Below, one piece after another: positions 15,677 through 22,330 of a DNA stretch of 39,328 nt; position 1 is the first letter of the stretch, and each line of letters begins with the position of its first letter. This DNA is from a virus: positions 1-39,328 of the IMG/VR virus record IMGVR_UViG_3300008113_000133. One strand, 5' to 3'. The notes beneath the pieces are model-generated. The model made no database searches, was not told where the DNA came from, and saw only the letters and a list, made by a program, of their open reading frames with translations. The translations under genes were made by a program, and so were the position numbers.

Positions 15677-16877
15677 ATCGTGCGCGAAGCTGATTTAAGG
15701 TTAGCTCTGAGCCGTCATCACGGACTAACTTGGCGATGGCTTGATCAGGCCCGCGATCTTCCGCAAGCCTTCTAAAGTATTTCGCCTTCTGAGCTCCTAG
15801 CGCTTTCGCTTGCCGGGCCAAGAGATCTGCGTCGGATTCGCCCTTTTGTTTGTTTGCCAGCCAGTCGCCATAAGACACGTCCGCCGGCACCTGACCGCCT
15901 GCTGATGCGCGCTTAGCTGGTGGTGGTGGTATAAAGTCCAGCTCGTCGTAGTCGATCACCGGCACTGTCGTGCTGCGACAGTTGAAGTGCTGCGGCGGTG
16001 TTGGGCCTTTGCCGTATTCAAACTCGCGGCCATCCAATGCACGGCAAATGCTGCTGGTGCGGGTATCCAGTGTTGCCACATAGCGATACTTTTTAGTGAT
16101 GTCTTGATTGGCCTCATATACCTGCTGGCTAGCTGCATTGGCTACTTGGTTGATACTGGTGCGCACAAGGCTAACGATCTGATTATCGGCAACCGCTGTT
16201 GCCTGGCCTCCCGCTGCAACTAGCTGCTTCACGGTCTTGGCTTCTTCGCCAAATTCAAGGTTTCCGATCAGCCGCTTGGCAATGGCTGGCGTCGGCTCAC
16301 CAGTTAGCAAGCCTTGCCGCACGACTTGAGAGAACCGCTCAGCCTGGTCAACGGCAATGCCGCGGAATGCTTTGGTGACCACTTCGCCATTGGGCAGCGT
16401 GATCGTGGCGCCTTGCGCTGCGGTGAGGCTGAATGTTGCCGGTGCACCTTGCACGGCAGCAAACAAATCATCCGACAGCGCCACCACGTTGATCTGCGTT
16501 GGATCAGTAGTGACCACTGACTGCGCAAACTGCGGGCTGATCTCGACGGTGCGCACTGCATCACGTGCACCTGCCGGCAATGCACGCCGCAGTTGATCGG
16601 TCACAAACTCAGACTGCAACTGCGCAATGCCCTGCAGCTCCAATGCAGTCAGCTCCGTTGCGTCGCCTGCCCACGTACCAAGCGAGTCCTTGAGCTGCGC
16701 AAGGATCGCCCGCAGCCGTGCTGCCTTGACTGGTGCTGACAGCTCATCAATGGTGCGTAGCTGATTGACTGCATCAATGATGATGTCGTTGTAGGCATTG
16801 ATCACACGCCGCGCAACGCTATTGCTGTAGCGGTTCAGGTCGATTGCATTGCGATAGAGCGCTTCTGGTGTGCTCAT
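15663..16877 (-). CDS. Head morphogenesis protein (phage Mu gpF / SPP1 gp7 family)
   Basis: 404 residues. Residues about 230-310 carry the MuF core: SLVRTSINQVANAASQQVY, then YRYVATLDTRTSSICRALDG, and PPQHFNCRSTTVPV with the typical cysteine and HFNCR. The protein is a minor head component that acts with the portal during assembly and DNA ejection. It follows the portal and small overlap gene, the normal order. A disordered basic region follows the MuF domain. Confidence 0.92.
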   Translation of the reverse strand: MSTPEALYRNAIDLNRYSNSVARRVINAYNDIIIDAVNQLRTIDELSAPVKAARLRAILAQLKDSLGTWAGDATELTALELQGIAQLQSEFVTDQLRRALPAGARDAVRTVEISPQFAQSVVTTDPTQINVVALSDDLFAAVQGAPATFSLTAAQGATITLPNGEVVTKAFRGIAVDQAERFSQVVRQGLLTGEPTPAIAKRLIGNLEFGEEAKTVKQLVAAGGQATAVADNQIVSLVRTSINQVANAASQQVYEANQDITKKYRYVATLDTRTSSICRALDGREFEYGKGPTPPQHFNCRSTTVPVIDYDELDFIPPPPAKRASAGGQVPADVSYGDWLANKQKGESDADLLARQAKALGAQKAKYFRRLAEDRGPDQAIAKLVRDDGSELTLNQLRARYGPA

Positions 16878-17128
16878 CGTTCAATGCCAAGATCTTCCGG
16901 TTGGTAGCCGCTGCGGATGCTGACGTTAGCGCCGCGGTTCAGTGCAGTAGTGATCAATGCAGCAAATGCGTCGTAGCCGTTTTGGCCGTCTTCAAACAAG
17001 ATGGTTTCATCAATTTCATCTGGCTTGCCTTGCTTGTACCAACTGATCCGCACGATGGCTAAGACCTCTTGCGGCAAGGCGCTGACGTGATAATCAAGCT
17101 CCTGTCTCCTGGGTTTCCTCGGTTCCAT
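16874..17128 (-). CDS. Small protein between portal and MuF genes, unknown
   Basis: 84 residues from an ATG at 17128 (MEPRKPRRQELDYHVSALPQ), overlapping the portal C-terminus by 35 bases and the MuF start by four. A start nine bases upstream (17137) is equally possible; neither has a clear Shine-Dalgarno. QEVLAIVRISWYKQGKPDE and DAFAALITTALNRGANV look like a compact alpha/beta domain. No family recognised. Confidence 0.7.
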   Translation of the reverse strand: MEPRKPRRQELDYHVSALPQEVLAIVRISWYKQGKPDEIDETILFEDGQNGYDAFAALITTALNRGANVSIRSGYQPEDLGIER

Positions 17129-18539
17129 CCAGATCATCAGGTCCACTAAGCGGTCGGTTACCCAGTCCAGCAGGTTGTAGATCAAGCCCCGCATTGGCCG
17201 TAGCTTCAAGCTCCTCATCCACGTTAAAGTCGTCGCCTAGTACATCGCCTTCGGCAAGCTCACGCAGCAGCGTTTCCTGCGTGATGGTGCCTGCGGTGTA
17301 AAGCTGCAGCAGCGCTTGGATCTCCTGCGGCTCAAGGCGTGTGCCGAGGAAGTCACGGTTGACGTAGCTGCTGCCAGGTGATGTGTTGCTGCCGATGTAC
17401 TGCGCATGAAACTGCAGGCAGTTGTCGATCATGTCCTGCACGTTCTGCGCGATCACCATCATGGTGCTGTCGCCTTGACTGCGATCAATGCGCTTTGCCT
17501 CGGCGGTTTCAGCGGATAGCTTCTGGCCAAGCACTGCCGATAGCCCTAGCTCGTTGATCTGCAGTGCAAGCTGCTCAAGCCTGCGGAACTGGTAATCAAA
17601 GCTGCGGCCAGCAGGTTCGATGTATTCAGCGCGGCCATCAGCGGGGAATGCGATGGCTTCACCCGGTCCAGCGCTGACTTCTTCTGCCGCAGACGGGAAG
17701 CCATAGAACGCCAGCATCGGCACAGCGCTGATGTGGAGCTGGTTGTCGAGGTCGCTCTGGATCTGATATGCCTTCAGGTTCAGCTCGGCGATGTCTTCCA
17801 GCGGCGGACGTGACTCCATGAAGCCATGGCGCTGCGCATAAGCAACTGAGAACGGGATCCGGCTAAGGCTGGTGCGGCCTTCATCGACAACTTGAAACTC
17901 ACCGTTGTCTTGTTTCTGGTGCAGTTGAAACTCACCTGGCGTCAGCACGCGGATCTGCTCCACTGCCTTCTCGCCGAATTCACCATCGGGCACGGTGACC
18001 ATCTCAGCCAGTCGCAGTTGCGTGAGCACCTGCCGGCCTTCCTGCTGCTCAGCACGCCAGCCAAGGATCTGCCGTGGTGTGTAGCTCACCCAGTAGGGTC
18101 GGCCCCCATCAGCAGGTGCATCCACCAGTACACCAACGTGGCCATAACGGACCATCTTGCGGGTGGTTTCGTAGGTCCAAACATTGAGGTCATTGCCTTG
18201 CAGGTCAACATCAAACAACTGCTCACGGATCACGTCGGCCGTGTCATCAAGCCGCACGGGCTTGCGCGTCAACATGCCAGCCAGCATCCGCTCTAGCCGT
18301 TGATAGAACGGCGGGCATACGCTGCGTGCAAGGCGGTTGTCGTAGGACTCGTCTAGCTCGCGCGGCTCTTGCGGCAAGTAGCGGCGATGCTTGCGGCGCA
18401 TCCCATAAGTGCCTTGCAACAGATCCTCAATCAGGATCCAACGCGCCTCTTGTGCATACCACGCCGTATTGGCATCTTGCACGCGAGTAACGCGGCGCTG
18501 CGCAATCGGCCGGTCGTAGTTATTAAAGCCGGTGTACAT
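17094..18539 (-). CDS. Portal protein (DUF4055 / SPP1 gp6-like)
   Basis: 481 residues, matching the portal superfamily of the DUF4055 type: the N-terminal region with WILIEDLLQGTYGMRR, the middle with RYGHVGVLVDAPADGGRPYW, and ILGWRAEQQEG, then the long helical clip and stem with QSDLDNQLHISAVPML and ETAEAKRIDRSQGDSTM. The dodecameric portal forms the DNA channel at one vertex. It lies two genes after TerL with the AbrB-like gene between, which is an unusual insertion. Confidence 0.9.
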   Translation of the reverse strand: MYTGFNNYDRPIAQRRVTRVQDANTAWYAQEARWILIEDLLQGTYGMRRKHRRYLPQEPRELDESYDNRLARSVCPPFYQRLERMLAGMLTRKPVRLDDTADVIREQLFDVDLQGNDLNVWTYETTRKMVRYGHVGVLVDAPADGGRPYWVSYTPRQILGWRAEQQEGRQVLTQLRLAEMVTVPDGEFGEKAVEQIRVLTPGEFQLHQKQDNGEFQVVDEGRTSLSRIPFSVAYAQRHGFMESRPPLEDIAELNLKAYQIQSDLDNQLHISAVPMLAFYGFPSAAEEVSAGPGEAIAFPADGRAEYIEPAGRSFDYQFRRLEQLALQINELGLSAVLGQKLSAETAEAKRIDRSQGDSTMMVIAQNVQDMIDNCLQFHAQYIGSNTSPGSSYVNRDFLGTRLEPQEIQALLQLYTAGTITQETLLRELAEGDVLGDDFNVDEELEATANAGLDLQPAGLGNRPLSGPDDLDGTEETQETGA

Positions 18540-18565
18540 TACAGCGCCGCAGTCATAGGTGCAGT

Positions 18566-18901
18566 TTAAGCAGCAGTCAGCGTAATGCTGTTGCCGCGTA
18601 TCTTGATATCAAACTCAGCGCCGGGCTTGTAACCCATCTCGCGCAGGTAGCCGTCACCAATCTGCAGCTTGCCGTTGAATTGCACTTTGGCTTTGTAGGT
18701 CAAGCCGCGGCCGCGCTTAGGTGCCTTTTCAAGCTCAAAACCCTTTGCTTCGAGCAATGCGTCATAAAAGGCGCTGAAGCTCAATCGTTCAGTGCCATCT
18801 GTTTTGAGCGAGGTGTAGCCGCATTCTCGCACCATTTCGGTCTTGGTTGCATTGCCGGCCAGTTCTTTGACCTTGGCGAGTAGTTCAGCACCCTTGAGCA
18901 T
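18566..18901 (-). CDS. cyAbrB-type transcriptional regulator
   Basis: 111 residues. The N-terminus LKGAELLAKVKELAGNATKT, then RECGYTSLKTDGTERLSFSA and FYDALLEAKGFELE, followed by a C-terminal AbrB-like swapped-hairpin segment (VQFNGKLQIGDGYLREMGYK, then PGAEFDIKI), is the layout of cyAbrB proteins, which are nearly confined to cyanobacteria and bind DNA at nitrogen, carbon and other stress genes. A phage copy may repress phage genes or retune host transcription. It sits between terL and portal and has its own candidate promoter-operator overlapping the end of terL. Family match is strong; phage function is inference. Confidence 0.87.
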   Translation of the reverse strand: MLKGAELLAKVKELAGNATKTEMVRECGYTSLKTDGTERLSFSAFYDALLEAKGFELEKAPKRGRGLTYKAKVQFNGKLQIGDGYLREMGYKPGAEFDIKIRGNSITLTAA

Positions 18902-18915
18902 GGGTAGGGATAATG

Positions 18916-18933
18916 ATTGACGGAATCAATATA
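18916..18933 (-). promoter_or_regulatory. Candidate -10 element and palindromic operator upstream of the AbrB-like gene
   Basis: On the minus strand TATATT (18933-18928) overlaps a palindrome ATTGA TTCCG TCAAT (18930-18916) about 15 bases before the ATG. No good -35 is seen. The placement would suit autoregulation. This is a weak call. Confidence 0.35.
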
Positions 18934-20275
18934 GTCTGATGCCCGTGCTACGCCCAGCACCTGCGTGCAATGGGTTGAACTCACGCCAAACCAGGTAGCC
19001 CAGCGCGTCGTTCATGTGGTCATGGCCGGCATCCTTATCCGGGTCGCCCTTGTCGGTGTAGCACTGCAGCTCTAGGCATTCGATCATCCGCTTGCAGCGC
19101 TGGTGGATGGTGAGCCTGACCTGGCCCTTGCCGTTTTCCAGCAAAGCCTGAACAGCAGCCACGCGATCACGGACGGGAGGATTTGCCCGTGGTGACTGGT
19201 TTGACATGCCGTAGGACTCCAGGATCTGGATATCGGTCTGGCTTGCGTTGGTGCTGCGGTTGCCGCCGCTGGCATCTGGGTAGATGTAGATGCGCCGCTG
19301 CGGGTAACGCGCCTGGATCTCTTGCGCCAATGCATCGGTGTCATGGGCGCCGCTGATCTCATCAATCAGTAGCAGGCTGCTGCCGGTGCGGATGCCGATC
19401 ACAGCAGACATGTTGCCAACGTTGAAATCAACGCCAATACGCAGCGGCTCACGGTCTAGATCCGGCAGCTCAGCCACCACATGCTTCTCGCGGCTGAAGC
19501 GGTCGTAGATGGTGCCAGTGGTGAGGTTAACGAACTCTCCATCCAAGTACGCACGCAGGAGGTTTGGGTCGTAGTTGGCCTCTAGTCGCTCGATGAAGTC
19601 CGGCGGCAAATGCGGGTTGTCTGCTGACCGCATCTTGATCAGCTTGCGATCAGCGCGCCCTTTGGCGTCCTCACTGCCGAAGGTGTTCCACATCCAGCGG
19701 AAGCCTTCTGGCGTGGATGCAGCGCCAAACTGCCGCACGTTGCCTGACCGCAGGCGACCAAGGATCTTAGGAAATGCCTTGTTAGCGATGCTTGGCGTCA
19801 CGGTGTCGATCTCATCGGCGAGCACCCATGCAAGGTTCAATCCGATGATGCGGCTCCAGTTCTCAAAGCTGCGGCACAGGATCTTGGTGTCGCCGCCTGG
19901 CAGGTGCAGCATGTATTCAGGCAACGGGCTTGCCCTGAAGGTGTATGGGATCTCATACGCCTCCAGGAACTGCTCGAAGTCGTTCTGCCAGATGTCGCGG
20001 ATCAATGGGCCAGTCGGTTCCATCACTGCGCCGATAAAACCTTGATTGGCCGCGGCCAGCATCACCGCCTTAGCGCACAGCGCACGTGTCTTGCCGGCGC
20101 CATAGCCGGCTGAGATGCCAAGGATCTGCGTGTCGCTGTCGTCTACAAACGCAAGCTGCCCTGGGTGCAGGTCAGCGCGGATGCGTTGCAGCAGATCGCC
20201 CGTGTCCTCTTGCGTTGCGACATCCATAAACCCAAGCAGGCTGCCGGGTTGGCAAATGCCGGCAAGCAAGCTCAT
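18926..20275 (-). CDS. terL: Terminase large subunit
   Basis: 449 residues. The ATPase has a Walker A GYGAGKT (57-63), Walker B AWVLADEID (149-157) and motif III GAASTPEG (184-191). The RNase H-like nuclease follows, with acidic residues in GVDFN (D283), YPDAS (D334) and HDHMNDALGY (D423). It packages DNA through the portal. It overlaps TerS by four bases. A later ATG at residue 17 (MDVATQED) could be the true start. Confidence 0.96.
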   Translation of the reverse strand: MSLLAGICQPGSLLGFMDVATQEDTGDLLQRIRADLHPGQLAFVDDSDTQILGISAGYGAGKTRALCAKAVMLAAANQGFIGAVMEPTGPLIRDIWQNDFEQFLEAYEIPYTFRASPLPEYMLHLPGGDTKILCRSFENWSRIIGLNLAWVLADEIDTVTPSIANKAFPKILGRLRSGNVRQFGAASTPEGFRWMWNTFGSEDAKGRADRKLIKMRSADNPHLPPDFIERLEANYDPNLLRAYLDGEFVNLTTGTIYDRFSREKHVVAELPDLDREPLRIGVDFNVGNMSAVIGIRTGSSLLLIDEISGAHDTDALAQEIQARYPQRRIYIYPDASGGNRSTNASQTDIQILESYGMSNQSPRANPPVRDRVAAVQALLENGKGQVRLTIHQRCKRMIECLELQCYTDKGDPDKDAGHDHMNDALGYLVWREFNPLHAGAGRSTGIRLY

Positions 20276-20595
20276 GACATCTCAAACCGCAACAGCTTGG
20301 CCTGATCTTCTAGCGCTTTGATTGCAATGCTGAGGTTGCCCTTGGCGCGTGCTTCACGCTCGTAATCCTGCAAGCGAGCGACAGCAGCAGCTAGCCACTG
20401 CGGCCGCTCTAGCTCTGCATCCAACTGCATTAGTTGGCGAGCGCGAAACATGTAAGTCTCTGCAGTTCGCTCACCGCAGCCCCATGTCTCCGCCGCATAT
20501 CGCAGGATTTGCGTCCGGCTGTGAGCACGCAACAGGAGATCGTAAACGGTGTTGACCCGCTCGTCGATCTCCACATTGGTGCTCTTCTTTGCCAC
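20272..20595 (-). CDS. terS: Terminase small subunit
   Basis: 107 residues; an N-terminal helix-turn-helix (VYDLLLRAHSRTQILRYAAE, then GCGERTAETYMFRARQLM) followed by a helical oligomerisation region (WLAAAVARLQDYEREARAKG, then ALEDQAKLLRFE). This matches the DNA-recognition subunit of terminase and it directly precedes terL with a four-base overlap. Three bases separate it from the clamp gene. Confidence 0.9.
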   Translation of the reverse strand: MAKKSTNVEIDERVNTVYDLLLRAHSRTQILRYAAETWGCGERTAETYMFRARQLMQLDAELERPQWLAAAVARLQDYEREARAKGNLSIAIKALEDQAKLLRFEMS

Positions 20596-20598
20596 CTA

Positions 20599-21639
20599 TT
20601 AGCCCTTAATTTGCACAGGCATTACCAGATAAGTTACACCGTCCACGCCACTAGGTGTCAATACCACGGGTGTGGTTGCCGTATTGGCGTGCAGCGTGAT
20701 GGCTTCTGCGGGCTTAAACGCCTTGATGCCGTCTAGCAGGTAGTGGACGTTGAACGCCCATGCGCCATTAGCGGTGCCTTCCGCCTTGAGCAGCTCCTTG
20801 CCGTTGTTGGCGTCTGACTCAGCGGTGATGGCGATGGTGCCGCCTGCTGCCTCGATCTTGACGATGGAGTTGTGCGCATCGGCAATGATGGCGACACGCT
20901 CCAATGCACGGGTCAAGCGGCGGCGATCAGCAGTGATGGTGCTTTTGAACTCAGCGGGCACCAGCTTTGCCACGTCTGGGTATGTGCCATCCATGATGCG
21001 GCTGTAGATGGTGATGCCATCGCCTGCGTCGATCACGGCTTGCCCTTTGGCAACAGCGATGGTGACCACGCGATCCTGTAGCAGGCGCATGGTACTGGCC
21101 GGTAGTACCAGGTCTAAACCATCTGGCAGGTCAATGGCGTAACGCATCAGGCGATGCCCGTCAGTGGCTTCCATGTGGCCGCTGCCGAGGTGGATGCCTT
21201 GGAGCATTTGCTTGCTGGCATCAGTGCTGGCGGCTGCCATGCAAGCGCGGATGCCGGCGGATAGGTGCAGCTCGCTCGTAGCGGCATCCACAACCGGCAG
21301 CGCGGGGTAATCCGCCGCATCAGCCGCTGCAAGCCCGTAGGAGCCCGCAGAAGCGGTCAGAGCGCCATCTGCGAGGGTCAGAGCCTCATCGCCGTCAAAG
21401 CGGCTTACAAGGCCAGCCAGCAGCCGATACGGCAGCGCTACAGCGCCATCGGTGTCCACTGCGGCTGGGATGGTGACGGTGATGCCGAGGTCAAGGTTGA
21501 AGCCGGTGATGGTCATGACGCCACCAGCGGCTTGGATCAGGCAGCAATCAAGGATCGGGTGGCTGCTGCGATGGCCAACGGCTGGCGCAATGGTGCGCAA
21601 CGCGTGATCGAGATCAGCTTGGCAGGTGACGGCTTTCAT
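20599..21639 (-). CDS. dnaN: DNA polymerase III beta subunit (sliding clamp)
   Basis: 346 residues, close to the 360-375 of bacterial DnaN. QADLDHALRTIAPAVGHRSS matches the N-terminal clamp domain, KSTITADRRRLTRALERVA the third-domain start, and VTYLVMPVQIKG the conserved C-terminus (compare the bacterial ending YLVMPMRL). Three similar beta-alpha domains can be traced. The clamp would tether a DNA polymerase; no polymerase gene was recognised here, so it may recruit a host enzyme to phage DNA or serve phage recombination. It overlaps the upstream small gene by four bases and is transcribed just ahead of terS. Confidence 0.92.
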   Translation of the reverse strand: MKAVTCQADLDHALRTIAPAVGHRSSHPILDCCLIQAAGGVMTITGFNLDLGITVTIPAAVDTDGAVALPYRLLAGLVSRFDGDEALTLADGALTASAGSYGLAAADAADYPALPVVDAATSELHLSAGIRACMAAASTDASKQMLQGIHLGSGHMEATDGHRLMRYAIDLPDGLDLVLPASTMRLLQDRVVTIAVAKGQAVIDAGDGITIYSRIMDGTYPDVAKLVPAEFKSTITADRRRLTRALERVAIIADAHNSIVKIEAAGGTIAITAESDANNGKELLKAEGTANGAWAFNVHYLLDGIKAFKPAEAITLHANTATTPVVLTPSGVDGVTYLVMPVQIKG

Positions 21640-21845
21640 TTGGCGGTGGCGGCAGTGACGAGGCTGGTGATGATGCGTTCGTAATCAGCGGCGAAGCTAT
21701 CCACGAGTTCCATGGGCAGCGGTACGCCGTCATCAATGGCGTTATCGGCAATGGCTGCGGCGTACGCCACTGCCTGGGTCATGGTCTCATGCAGCCGATT
21801 GATCACCGGTTGCTGCTTGGCTGGAATGTGAATGAGCGATGACAT
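21636..21845 (-). CDS. Small helical protein of unknown function
   Basis: 69 residues from the ATG at 21845 (MSSLIHIPAKQQPVINRLHE). An upstream ATG at 21863 would add six residues, and one at 21782 (MTQAVAYAAAI), just after the stop of the ribbon-helix-helix gene, would give 48. Overlap of the stop with the dnaN start (ATGA) supports a real gene. Alanine rich and acidic; no family recognised. Confidence 0.6.
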   Translation of the reverse strand: MSSLIHIPAKQQPVINRLHETMTQAVAYAAAIADNAIDDGVPLPMELVDSFAADYERIITSLVTAATAK

Positions 21846-22068
21846 ATGCAACGAGAGTTTCAACGTGACGGCGGTTCAGGTCACCGCGCATGAAGGCGCA
21901 GGCGTCCGCCACCAGCGCATGGTACGCCGCCGTGGTCAATCCTGCAACAACCCCACCACTCAAAGCACGCTGCCGGATCAGGTGCGCGCGCGGGATGCCA
22001 TGCGCCGCTGCTTCAGCGTTCAACCGCGCCAGGTCGTCAGCGGTGACATTGATCTTGATTTCGGGCAT
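21787..22068 (-). CDS. Ribbon-helix-helix-like DNA-binding protein
   Basis: 93 residues. IKINVTADDLARLNAEAAAH, then GIPRAHLIRQRAL resembles a ribbon-helix-helix fold (beta strand, helix, turn, helix). Such proteins act as dimers on short palindromes or iterons. It is the first gene after the repeat-rich gap at 22069-22321, so it may bind those repeats; that is inference. The rest is alanine/histidine rich helix. Confidence 0.7.
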   Translation of the reverse strand: MPEIKINVTADDLARLNAEAAAHGIPRAHLIRQRALSGGVVAGLTTAAYHALVADACAFMRGDLNRRHVETLVAYVIAHSHSSQAATGDQSAA

Positions 22069-22321
22069 TCAGTGGTTCCAATCGAGGCGGAGCATAGGCA
22101 AAAAGCGGCGTCCTAACGCAGTTTGCGGGGTTCGGACGGTGAGACGCCTTGCGGCCACTGGCCTTGTCCTACCGTCCTACCGTCCTAACCTCTTAATAAA
22201 ATGGGATAAAGAGGGGGAGAGGGAGGGGGATTAGGAAACTCTTAAACCCTATGTAGGACCAGACGGGGATAGGACGGCTCAAAACCCAGTTACCGCAATG
22301 GATCTCGCCGTCCGCACCCAC
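22069..22321. other. Non-coding gap with iterons, candidate replication origin
   Basis: 253 bases between the primase-helicase gene and the ribbon-helix-helix gene. No convincing coding frame on either strand. It holds direct and inverted copies of an 8-base motif (annotated separately) on both sides of a purine-rich stretch near 22196-22235. Given its place next to primase, clamp and small DNA-binding protein genes, it is the best origin candidate in the window. Confidence 0.55.
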
Positions 22322-22330
22322 TTAGGACGG
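22109..22330. repeat. Iteron-like repeats of CGTCCTA
   Basis: On the plus strand CGTCCTA occurs at 22109-22115, then three tandem 8-base units at 22165-22172 (TGTCCTAC), 22173-22180 (CGTCCTAC) and 22181-22188 (CGTCCTAA). The inverse (TAGGAC) lies at 22254-22259, 22270-22277 and 22323-22329, the last inside the end of the primase gene. The direct and inverted sets face each other across a purine-rich centre. Confidence 0.8.
22196..22235 (+). other. Purine-rich tract (possible unwinding element)
   Basis: A 40-base tract runs from AATAAAATGGGATAAAGAGG through GGGAGAGGGAGGG to a TTAGG end, almost wholly purine on the plus strand. It is flanked by the direct and inverted iteron sets. Such tracts may ease melting or form unusual structure; function is inferred from context only. 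Confidence 0.45.
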
